A stretch of 64,000 bases of DNA from Ilyonectria destructans (taxonomy: Eukaryota; Ascomycota; Sordariomycetes; Hypocreales; Nectriaceae): positions 434,001-498,000 of the forward strand of contig JAHEWK010000014.1 in NCBI GenBank assembly GCA_020740775.1, read 5' to 3'. Under the pieces are notes generated by a model. It saw only the letters and a list, made by a program, of their open reading frames with translations. It did no database searches and was not told where the DNA came from. The translations under genes were made by a program, and so were the position numbers. Positions 1-10,551 of the stretch are shown piece by piece. Positions within the stretch are counted from its first letter, which is position 1; every line of letters begins with the position of its first letter.

Positions 1-2067
1 CCCAAGGTAGACTCTCTGATATCTTTCACCGTCCACGAAACTGACAAGTGGTTCAGCGACGGTCTGAGTAATGCAGCCTCGGAATCATCGTCATCCTCTC
101 AAAATATCATACAGTACTCATCCTTTCGACCAACCAAGAGGAACCACCGTATCAAAACTGGAGGCGTGGTTGAGCTGCGGCTGGAGGAGAGCGAGGTACG
201 ACCCGGCCCTTAGTATCTGAAGCGTGCCACGCTGACTTGAGTAGCGATTTCTGGTTCTCGGCAGCTTTGGTATTCGGGTTCTACGTGGCGAAGTGACGAT
301 CGCGGGTGCCTGCTTACGGCCTTCCGAGACCATCAAATGGATTCACGCTCCTCACTGCCATGCAGTTCCGGTGTTGCGAAGCGCGGAGAACACTGGCTTG
401 GAGCTTCACCCTGATAATGCCGCGCGAGGACTGCGTCAGTTGGGCCGGTTGTCGCCTTTATTCAGGAAGATGTGGAATGAACCAGCGGACGCGACCTCGG
501 GAAGGAGAAGTGCTAAGGAAGCAACTTTCCAAATTGTGAGCCTCCAGACTCTTGAAACAATGCCTAGCTAACAAAGTTTCAGCTGCATACTTCCGATGAT
601 GCCCCTAAGCGAAGCATCATCCAGGACCTGGTCTCGCCCCCTGAGTGGAACAGGAAACTTGCTTCTCTGGTCTCGGCCGCCCGCAAGAAACCGTCTCTGT
701 CGACTCTAGTTTGCGGGCCAAAATCAGCTGGAAAATCCACATTCTCACGGCTCCTCACAAATCGGTTTATAACAGACCGAATTTTGAGCCAGAGCGCCAA
801 GGGTGTTGTGGTTCTTGACCTAGACCCAGGGCAGCCCGAGTACGCCCCCGCGGGAACTTTATCCCTCGTTCACGTTACGCAACCGAATCTATCCAGTCCA
901 TTTACACATCCTGGCATCAATGACTCTGCGAACGAGATCATTCGGTGTCATGCCCTGGCATCGGTTACCCCTGCCACGAACCCGGAGCTGTACCTCGCTT
1001 GTGCCGCAGATCTCTTTGACACATACAGCAAGACCATCCAAGACGTCCCAATCATTGTCAACACTCCCGGTTGGATTTTAGGGACAGGTCTTGACTTACT
1101 CTCCGAGGTGATAGGGCAGATGGAACCTGATGAAGTACTTTACATGTCAGAAGATGGGCCAGCAGAAACTGTTGACACGTTGCGGGGTGTGACTAAGTCA
1201 ACTCTTTTCGAATTGCCATCCCAGCAATCCGAGTTTACCTCAAGAACTGCTGCGCATTTGAGAGCGATGCATACAATGTCATATTTTCACCTGGACGAGC
1301 CGACTTCGAGTTTGCCGGACTCGGCAGTTCCGAGGATGAGATGGAACCCAACTCCTCTCAGCGCGAAACCTCCACTTCTAGTTCCATATTCATCACCGCA
1401 ACCTGGGATACGGTGTCTCCTCTCATACGACTATCAGGCACCTCCAGAACTACTAGCAGACGCGGTAAATGGAATGGTCCTCGCCGCTGTGGAAATTGAG
1501 GATCCGAAAGCATTTGGAGACTTGGAACTGGGCTGGTCATCTGCTCCAGCCATAAATACCATGGAAGTTGATACAAACGCCAAGATGGGGTCAAAGCGCG
1601 TGCTCCCTACGACTCCTGAAGGCCTCCCTTTTATTCCAAACTACAATGATGTTGCCCTCGACCCCAGGTATTCCCGTACTGTCGGGTTGGTTCTCATCCG
1701 GGGAATAGACAAAACAACCAAGACTCTCCAACTACTAACGCCGATTTCTTCTGATGTCATCAAGGACATCAAATCGAAAGATCGAGATATCGTCCTTGTA
1801 CATGGCAAGTTTGATGCCCCAAGCTGGGCATACACTGAGGACCTTTACGAGCAAGCTGGACATGACGAGGGAACTGATGAATGGCTCGATGTCACAGAAG
1901 AGGACACAGACGATGATGATTCGACTGCGGAGCCAGAGGATGTCGAGAAGGTCAGCGACCTTACGGCAATTCCTTGGGTCGAGGTACTAAAGGGCAATGA
2001 GAAGCGGCCAGTTGGCTCGAGAGTGTGGAGGGTACGAAGAGATCTGGGACGCAATGCAGGTGATTAG
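1..2067 (+). CDS. grc3: Polynucleotide 5'-hydroxyl-kinase Grc3 (Nol9/Clp1 family), 5' end outside window
   Basis: Exons 1-195, 245-535 and 583-2067; introns 196-244 (GTACGA to CTGAC..TAG) and 536-582 (GTGAGC to CTAAC..CAG) are both phase 0. Frame 1 is open from base 1, so the N-terminus lies upstream; 656 residues are visible. After the first intron comes the segment reading VLRGEVTIAGA. The Walker A loop GPKSAGKST lies at about 715-741, just after the second intron, followed by LDLDPGQPEY, the clasp region of Clp1/Grc3 kinases. An acidic stretch rich in D/E sits near 1880-1950 before the C-terminus. Family knowledge: Grc3 phosphorylates 5'-OH RNA ends and works with Las1 in the nucleolus to process the ITS2 spacer of pre-rRNA. 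No damage is visible. The identification is firm; only the missing 5' end is unknown. Confidence 0.93.
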
Positions 2068-5000
2068 GGCGCCATCGTCCTTACTGTATGGATGGATCAC
2101 TGGCAGTTGTGGGCGAGGAAGTCCGCATTTCTCCCGCTTTGTCTCAGCAAAGAACTGAGAGACGTGTCATGTTGCCTTACTCAAGTTACTGAGACCAAAG
2201 ATGACTGTTGGACTGAACTGGAATGGTTGAGAGAAACGATATCCAGAACGAGGTTCGGAGCAGGTTTCTGAATCGTGAGTAGAGCTTTCTTTGCGTGGCT
2301 GACGTGAAGCTACACTACTTAGACAAAGGTAATTGGCCCTTCAAGGTTAGCACCTTAGAGTTGGAGGACAGCATAGAGGGCGTTGATGCTACTACACAAA
2401 GCTATGGATTAAATGCATGTCTTAGTGAAGTCTAACAGCAGATTTGAGGTGAAGTAGATTTAATGGTGACAAAAGAGAACACAAAGAGGCTCCACACGAC
2501 GAGAAAATGCCGAGAGAGTGCGCTGGTTCAATCACGTAATGTGATGACATCTTACACGCATATATAAGAAGCTGGCAGCTCAGCTGGTGTGGTGCATGAT
2601 TGGGGAAGTGTTAAACTTGTCAATCACACGGGGGCGTTGCCACCTTACACGGCATGGGAGTTAAAAAGCCGCCATGTGTGAGACTCCAGACCCAGGAGGA
2701 TTCAAGTGTCGCCTGTAGTGGCTGATAGGACCCCAATTGCCAAAGACAGGCTGGGACAATACACACCATCATTTTTAATGCGTCGGCTTTTGGGGCATAT
2801 ATCGGCACATGTTGCAAGCCGCCCCGCTTGTGGCCCGACCCGAAGATTCTCGGGTTCCTGGGGTCTGGTCGGCGACCGGGTTATATATATAGATATGTTC
2901 AGCAATTGTATGTATGTTGGTGCGATGTGATCGATTGAACATGCTCCATTTGCCGCTGCTCCAGCGAGCGGGACTTGCCTTGGCTAAAAAGACCGCCTTT
3001 CCCTTCTTTCCTCTCTTTCCTTCGTTGACGAACCAACTTGGATTGTCACTCTTGCCAAAATTCACCATTCCTTCCTTCCTGGATTCACTTTTGTGCTCTT
3101 AGCTTTCACCGGCTTTTCCTGACGCATCCTCCAACGTCGAAACAACTCACCACTACCAATCATCCGAATTTACTGGCCACTAGCACAAGCCTCGCGCGTC
3201 CTCTCAGTCCCCCGCAGTTGACCGGTGTGTGAGCGTCCGCTAATCAGGAGCTTGTGCAACCAAGCAGTGATGGAGCAACAAGTAGGCACAGCTACGGTTC
3301 CGCCACGGCCACCGACTTCGTTCTTATGTGCGGATTCAGTTGGAATATTATGGAAACTGGGATGACGACGAATGTGCCTCATCTTCGTTGACCGACTTTC
3401 TCCTTGTGCTCTCAGCCAACCAAGACTCGAGATTCACCTCCTGCACCACTCGCATGCATGTGCCCTGAATCACAGCATTTACGTTCGCATCTCCAGCCAT
3501 AGCCAATCGACCAGGGACAAGAACCGGGGAATCGGGATGTTGAGGCTAACGGAAGCACCGTCTTTGTCCTCCTTCACCGCAGCCAGCAGGCCAGAGCAGT
3601 AGAGCCCCAACAATAGGGCTTACACAACAGCAGCCCTTGGCTTCCTGACTGTGTGATGCCGTGCGAGGTGAGGCGAGCGAGCCAAGTCTTGGACACTCAC
3701 AACGGCGTCATCACTTTGGCAGATACTGGTATTAGGGATGAAATAAGGTCCAGCTAATGATAGATAGTACCATGTAGGGTATCTTGGAACCGTTCCACCA
3801 CCACCACCCGAGACCGAGACCCCTCTGATCTACCTCCGATGGTCTACTTCCGAATCACGCCACGTTACGAAGCTACTAACTTACCTGCCCGTTTTGCATA
3901 ACTCCAATGGGACTGCATGGTAACTGCATGTCAGTTGAATCAGCGGCATCCCCAACTTGCCCCCAAGCTGTAAGCGGGGAGGGGAATCAGCTGGGTGAAA
4001 CTGCAACGACCTAACCACCGAGAGCACCGAACAAAGCTGCGGAAATGCGACGTGTATCTTTTCTTCTGTTTAAGACGTGTCCTGACGCCTCGCAACCCTG
4101 GAAGGAAGACAACTAAATACGAGCAACGGCGTCATAATTGGTGCGCCCAGGCCCAGCCGAAGCCAACTACTGCGGTGGGGCAGTGTCGACCAAGAGTATA
4201 CGAAGTAAAGACAGCAATTTTGGCGGATCGTGGATCTGCGCGACGATGCAATGAGTGAGATATAGGGAGAGCTAAGGCAATGCACAGCCGGCGACGAATT
4301 GATTTGCTCACGGGGAAAGGAACGGATCGCCGTCTCTCTTAGGGGATCCTGAAGGACCAGTGATGAGCGGCGCAAAGCAGGCTATTGAGACGAGGTGGGT
4401 TCGATGCTCCGGGAGCCAGGAAAGCAGCCACGGCACTTGCGACCTTCTAATTCCAAATTCCAAATTCCCACCGGCGGCGTCGGACGGCGCGATGTTTGTT
4501 CGCCTGGTCCTAGCCCGCAGCCAGCGGCTTGTTGGACCCAGCCGGCGCGGGATGTGGACTGTTGGTGGCCATCGGGCAGAGCCAAACCAAACCAGACCAG
4601 CCCAGACCAGCCAGACTCGGAGCAACCCACGCAAACCTGCAACTCAAAGGGCAAGGAAGAGTAATCACATCGGTTAGAGCCAGCACCAAGGCCAGAGCCA
4701 GAGCCTGGAGCCACACACACAAACAAAAGATCCAGTCTTTGGAAGATGGATTAGGGGACCGACTTTGGACAATGAGAGACTACCAGCCGAGAGTACGAGA
4801 CAAACAAACGCGAAGAAGAGAGAGTGTGGGTATCGGCCATGTGAGAACCACCGAACCAGACTCATCCTGGTCTCGTCGAACCCCCTCTATTTCTCACCAC
4901 CTTTCTACTCATCCTATCTCGTCTCCACCTCTCTGCTGTGTCAGTCCTCTCATCCATCGCAGCATCCACTCAGACGCCGAGGGAGAAAATGCAGAAACGG

Positions 5001-5370
5001 TGCAACTATTTACGTATTTACGGTGTACCACCCACGTAACTGATCTGCAGAGGTGCAGGTGCCAAGTGCGTCTGTCTGAACAACAGTCGACAAGCGTATC
5101 TCCACTCTAACCCCATCGCCATCATCGCCTTTATCTTTCCGTTGCGTTGCCACTTTCTGCAGGCAGCCGGTCAGCCAGTCAGCCAGCGGGTGCTTAAGTC
5201 AATTAAATTAGTCGAGTCTTTCCTTTATTTCTCCTTCCTCTATTCTATTGCCTGCTATTGTTCATTAAGCTTCTCTCTGTCATCAACTTTTGCGAAGGCT
5301 GCGTCTTGATCTTGTTTTGCCACCTCTTCTGTCGTCAGCTGGGCTAGCAAGAAATCCCACCCTCCTCACC
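2068..5370. other. Intergenic, no supported gene
   Basis: Grc3 3' flank plus the long upstream region of the regulator starting at 5371. TATA-like runs occur at about 2563-2570 and 2881-2890. A pyrimidine-rich stretch at about 5200-5370 directly precedes the regulator start and looks like a fungal leader. Short frames here overlap on both strands and show no recognisable domain or convincing splice-linked extension. Confidence 0.5.
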
Positions 5371-7852
5371 ATGGACGTCGTCCCCGAGGGCAACACCTAC
5401 ACTCGCACTGCTTGCACCGAGTGCTCGCGCCGGAAGCAGAAGGTAACGAATTCCCTCCTCACATTGACCCAGATCCTGGCCCTCGCACTCGGCGTCCTTC
5501 GCAGCCTCCGTCGCCCATATGCCAGTCTAACTTCGTATCATGGCAACCGCGAGTGGCCTTGTAGCCATTGTCAGAAGCGCAAAGCTGCCGATAAGTGTCG
5601 GTTCAAGGACTCCAACCAGCCCGCAGCCGAGAAAGTCGCGCAGGACAAACGGCGGAAGCGACGCCTTAACCGCGACGTCAGCACCGATTCTGCTGGCTCT
5701 GAAATCGACGAGGCCGAAGGCAGTGGTATTGACGCCCTGGGCTACATGCCGTCGCATGTTCTCTATGGACTCACTGCGCAGGATGAGGTGGGTTGGCTCG
5801 CAGTTGTAGTCCGTGGGAACTGCATTCTGACTTGCCTGGCGTAGGTCGTTAAATCGTCGCCTCGCGAGTTCATCAAGGATCCCAAAATCTTTCCTCCTCT
5901 GGAGCGTGCCCTAAAGGTCATCCCCCCGAGACCTTACACAGGCAAGTCCCCTAGCAAAGTAGCCACCCATTGGCTTGCGTTCTTGCTAACCAAGTAGTCA
6001 GACATCCTCGTCCAGAACTTTCTTAACAATGCCAACTACCACTATTACATCATCTACCCGCCAACCTTCTTGGAACAATATAAGGAATGGTGGGATACAC
6101 GAGCCGATAATAGACCCCTCAGCGTCCAGTGGACATGCCTCCTTCTCATGGTCTGCGCGTGTTCCTCGCAGTACACCGACGAAGCTCTCCAGCGAAAGCT
6201 CGAGATTGACCTTGGCGACACCATCCAACGAATAACTGAGCAGTATCACGAAGCTGCTCGTGAGTTGGGTAGCACCATTCCCATTGGGTGTAGCCACCTC
6301 ACCAACGTTCAACAGCTGCTGCACTCCTGCTATTGGTTTAAATCAGAGGCCCGTTTTGTGGAGTGTTGGCATGTTCTGAACTCCGCTATCCGAGAAGCCC
6401 AAGAGCTTTGTATGTACCGCCCCTCCTCTCGTCTTTGTTGTATTTCATGACTTTATTTTCGAGACTCGTGACTAATACCGTCGATAGCTATGCACCAAGA
6501 GCCAAAGGCCGAGCAATTGACCCAATTTGAGCTTGAAATTCGGAGGAGGGTTTGGTGTGTTTTAGACACATGGGACTGGTAATTTATGACTCCTCCCCAT
6601 AGTGTCGTTGAAACGCGTGCAGAAGCTAATTCTCACCAGGCAGATTTCAGCCCTCCTTGGGCGACCCATGATTATCGATCGATCCGAATGTGACGTCAAA
6701 CTGCCTAGTCTTGTCATGGAAGGGATGCAGCAATCTCCATTAGTGCACATGAAGTTGCAATCAGGCCTCATCCGTAACCTCTATGACCGCTTTGGTCTTA
6801 CCAGGAATGTCACGGAGCCCGCACAAGTCCAAGAGTATCAAGGGATGATAAAAAAATGGATCAAAGACTTCCCTCCTCCTTTCGACGTGCATAACCCCGA
6901 CAAGACCTTGGATGTGGCTTGTCCGTGGATTGTGCTCCACCGACACTATATCCGCACAATGGCCTTCTCTATGCTGCTCGATCCTGTCCGGGCGTACCTG
7001 GCACAGCCGTTCACGATCAACACCAAGGAGGCGGAGCTTAAGATTCGCAGCGACGGTATCAATTACCTCTTGGAGCTTATGGTGTCTCTCAAGGGGTTCT
7101 TCGAGTGGGTCTATCCCCGCGACTCAAAGTTCCACTTCGTTCTGTTCTGCATCTTCGACACTTCGACAGTACTGTGCACAGCTGTACTTCACGACGAGCA
7201 CCACACCCTGCCTCGCCGAGATGAGGTTTTCAAGGCTATTGACAATGCACATGCTATGTTGCATCGTCTTCGAACGGTGACGAAATCGGCTAGAACGTCA
7301 TATGGTATCTTGTCACGTATTGTGCAGCGCCTGCCTCGTACAAACGTACGGCCCAAGATGGACGAAAGCCCTGCCGCGAAGCGCGCCCGTGTCACTGAGG
7401 TGGCCAGTACATCGCACTCAATCTCACCAGATATTAGGACGCAAAACCAGATGACATCTCCGCCTGCAACAATCTCGGCCGGATCGGCCGGGTCGAGCTC
7501 TCGATCCAAGACACTCCCTGCACCCAGGGCCTCTCCAACCTCGACCATTCCCTCCTCGGGTGCCTCCCACATCTCAGGCGTTTTTACTATCAGCGAGCCT
7601 GTTCCTCATGACGGATTCATGGCCCCGTCGTATATTGAGTACCAGGCTCAGTCTACGCCACTTGTACTAGAAATTTCGCAAACACCGGCGGCTATTGGCC
7701 AAATACCCGTGACTATCGAGCAAACGCCAGTGGCTATTGAGCAGACACCCGTCTTTTCCAACTTCTCAGAAGATGACCTCGGGGAGCTGGCTACGCTCTG
7801 GCACTTTGAGTCGCTTGATTTTAACTTTCTCGATGCTTCGCCCCCCATGTGA
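5371..7852 (+). CDS. Zn2Cys6 fungal transcription factor with defective zinc-cluster exon junction
   Basis: Proposed exons: 5371-5442, then either read-through or a join to 5536, to 5787; 5845-5941; 6002-6409; 6488-6578; 6640-7852. With all introns removed the frame closes exactly at 710 residues. The N-terminal cluster reads CTECSRRKQK, then GNREWPCSHC and ADKCRF, so five of the six cysteines are present. The third would be expected at the exon 1/2 junction, where the sequence at 5534-5541 reads CG-TAT-CAT instead of AG-TGT-GAT. The 93-base insert carries no stop, so an unspliced form of 741 residues is also possible. The intron at 5942-6001 has a GCAAGT donor (GC-AG class) and a CTAAC branch. 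The middle region (VRRVW-like IRRRVWCVLD, IIDRSE) matches the fungal-specific regulator domain; the C-terminus is S/T/P-rich with repeated I(E/G)QTPV units. Probably a nuclear regulator; target unknown. DNA binding could be impaired. Confidence 0.8.
5942..6001 (+). other. GC-AG intron in the Zn2Cys6 regulator
   Basis: The donor is AG|GCAAGT, the usual context of the rare GC-AG class, with branch TGCTAAC at about 5983-5989 and acceptor GTCAG. The join gives RPYT-D-ILVQNF, which reads smoothly into the conserved regulator domain. An in-frame GT-AG alternative (5959-5997, 39 bases) would add six residues and is shorter than the other introns in the window. Confidence 0.7.
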
Positions 7853-10113
7853 CGTGGCTCGACGCGTCTGGAACGGTTTCGTCAGCAGGCATGCAGGGTT
7901 GGAGTTCAATTCATGATCCCGATGCTATAAATTCTTGTTCTCTCAAGCGTCATTCTCATTGGCATTGGGCGGTTTTATAAGGTTAGCTTCATTCTTCCCC
8001 TATTTTGGGCTGGGCGAATTTGACGTTGCATCTTCCTAGGTGTGACGCGCGTGTTAAGACCCGTCGACTAGGTATCATGATGTGGTCGCTTGTTGTATGT
8101 CTGTTGCCCGCCATCCAGGGCTATAAAAAGACAGGGATCTAGCATGGCGACCCGAAAGTGTGGTCTTAAAGATGACGATGCCCAACTCGGGCCTCAAATC
8201 AGCCCAAGACACGACAAGTGGTTTAGCCGGGAACAATGTTTTGGACGCAATGGATTGGCTGGCATGATAGAAAGGATAAGTCGGAACGGATACGATATTT
8301 TAGGCCCCGGCTAGAGGCTGCGGATGTGACGCGACGTGTTTGGGATAAGTTTGCATTCGTACGCACCCACAAACATGCAATGAAACGACGCGTGAGATTT
8401 ACGGGCAAGCCTCATGCTCATTTGTTCACCACCCTTAACTTGCGACGGAGGCACGGGAGGGCAATCATGGCTGTGTAGCGAGATGAGGGACAAAATTAGC
8501 TCCGAGTGAAGTTTGAGTAGCCAGCTAACTAATACAGACGGACAGAAACGAGCCCCAGCCAAGCGAGCCAAGGAGAAAAAGCGCATTTGAGACAAGATCC
8601 CTGAGAAAAGAACGTACTCCTCCTCTATAATTACCGGACGAATGAGATACGTATACCCAAAACAAACAAAGAAAAAAGAAGATTCCAGAGTCGAGCTGTG
8701 CGATGAGGGCTTTGAAATGCAAAGGGGCGAAAGGCCGAAGAATCCAAGAAGAGAGCGGTAGCCAACGGCTCAGACAAGTGGATGGTGATGTGTCGCGTGG
8801 CGTGGATGTCATATGTCGTTGTTCGCTAAAGCTGAAATCGCCGTCCTCCACCCAGTCAGAGTACGAGACAGAAGATGAATGATGGATGTGGAGGCAAAAA
8901 GGGCGGCCGCTCAGGGATGATGCCAAACAAAAGGACGGGATCCATGCACCCGACTCAGCCTAGCGAGAAGCTGATTGGCCTTAGGCTTTCCCACCGCACA
9001 ATAACATCTGTTCAGCCCCTCCCGTATTTTGGCTGCCCATCATTCACTCTTCCATCTCACCAAGCTGTTGTGATTGCTGTGCATCGCAGCACCAGCTCTT
9101 TCCATCTATCCTATCCATCATTTTGAGACTTCGGCTTCGTCTTGTCGCGTCGCGTTCCGTTATGAGAGAAGAACCTGTGCAGGGGTCCAGGCACGCTCCG
9201 GATCAGACACCATGTCAGCTTCTACCAGAGCGTGGCATCATCGGATCGTTTTGTGCCTGACCGGATTCCAACCAAACCATGGGGATCGTGCTTCTTGGCT
9301 CAAGTCTTCACCATGAAGACGTAGCCGGCGCAGTCGCGTCTCATTCTGCCCAACATCCACCGCTCCCTTTCCCCAAATCGTCGTCACCGACCAATCGACC
9401 TCAACCAAGATTTGACACGATGTCCACTCGTCACATCTCGAACCTGGAAATATGTCCAACGTATCCTCGCAAATGAAAAAAGGAAAAGAAAAGAGTCCCA
9501 AAACGTCCCCACACCAACATATCTATCTTCAAGCAAAACCAGCGGAAATCCGTGAGCTTTACGCTCCGCTGTTTGGATACAGTCCATACATTGACCATCA
9601 TGGACAATATGAAAGGATCAAGGAAGAAATTAACCTTCTCAGACACTTGCCTGAAATGGTTGCTTGCGCATTTCACAGACCGCTTCGAGAGCAAAAATGG
9701 CGAACCTCGCTCGATCCCACCACCAATTGCACCCAACAGCAGATCGAGCGCTCCCTGTCTCTCCGCTCGAGACAGGTTGCAGAAGGATGTCAAAAACAAA
9801 ACGGCGCCTTCAGTATACGTACGAGGAAGTATTTTCCCAAACCTCATGAGACAAAAAAAAACGGAGCTCATAACCACCTTGAGTCATGAAACCGTTGCTC
9901 ATTAACATGGGGAATGCACCCCAAGCCACCCAACTCTCAGATTGACGTCATGGGGAGCCAGTAGCCGATATCGGCCCAACCTGCATCAATTGAGGATGGC
10001 ATCCACCACCAGGTGGTAACCACCCTCATTCATCTTGCATTTCTGTTAGTCGAATAACCTTCTTCTTTCTTTTATTACCGAATGCATCACACATACCGAC
10101 GACGACGCGTGGT
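7853..10113. other. Intergenic, contains one copy of a dispersed repeat
   Basis: Between the regulator and the 3' end of the minus-strand gene at 10114. The repeat copy at 8883-9060 lies inside and is listed separately. At 9431-9889 both strands are open for about 145 codons. Neither frame shows a known domain, and such mirrored openness usually reflects composition. I see no supportable gene. Confidence 0.45.
8883..9060 (+). repeat. Dispersed repeat, copy A (178 bases)
   Basis: Runs from TGGATGTGGAGG to CTTCCATCTCAC. Its reverse complement is found at 14168-14352 with very few mismatches and a 7-base length difference near 8970. The bases immediately following (9053-9092, around CAAGCTGTTGTGATTGCTG) recur in direct orientation at 14484-14523. 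The unit includes a NotI-like GCGGCCGC. No terminal inverted repeats, target duplication or transposase is visible, so the type of repeat is unknown. Confidence 0.85.
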
Positions 10114-10551
10114 TTATTCAACGAGGTGCGAGCCGACCCACGAAAGAATTGGTGAGGCGGGCGTGGTCTGTGTGGTGGCGACTTGACCAGTGGGCGGGGC
10201 GACGTAATTGGTCATGTCCATCTCGAGCTGCTTCAGCAGCTCGCCGCCGACGGGTGCATCCCCGTTCTGGCGTGCGTTGCTTGAGCTTTGCGTCGCGGAG
10301 AAGCGAGCATTGATAGTATCATGACTATAGGATGCCCCGCGGGCACGGGAGGCAGCCTGGAGCTCGGCTTGGAGTCCCCCAGACTGAGCTGCCTCACTGC
10401 CGCAGCTATCAGCAACCCCAATTAGCAAACGACACGACTACGACGACGACGACGACATCGAGGACCGGCACGACCGAACGATCGAACGAACCACCAGCCG
10501 ACAGAAGACTTACCCCGATGCAGAACCCTGCTGTGCGTGCGTGGAAGCCAT
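10114..10551 (-). CDS. Small conserved-looking hypothetical protein, two exons
   Basis: Exon 1 is 10551-10514 and exon 2 is 10405-10114, joined over an intron (10406-10513) with donor GTAAGT and acceptor GATAG. The join is phase 2 and leaves a 109-residue frame. The product is small and hydrophilic, starting MASTHAQQGSASG. A Q/A-rich central part contains QAELQAASRARG and is followed by ELLKQLEMDMTNYV. No signal peptide or membrane segment is visible. The intron carries a run of CGT/CGA-type triplets. I do not recognise the family. The strong donor, the conserved frame across the join and the coding-like composition support a real gene; function is unknown. Confidence 0.65.

Noticed and set aside
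3269..3400. Short frames after the TATA-like box at 2881, including one reading DFVLMCGFSWNIMETG
   Set aside because: About 45 codons with no start in that phase and only a very short candidate intron upstream; not supportable.
9431..9889. Mirrored frames of about 145 codons on both strands
   Set aside because: Both strands are open together and neither shows a domain; likely compositional.
10430..10465. CGA triplet run as a coding polyArg/polyThr tract
   Set aside because: It lies inside the intron of the gene at 10114-10551.
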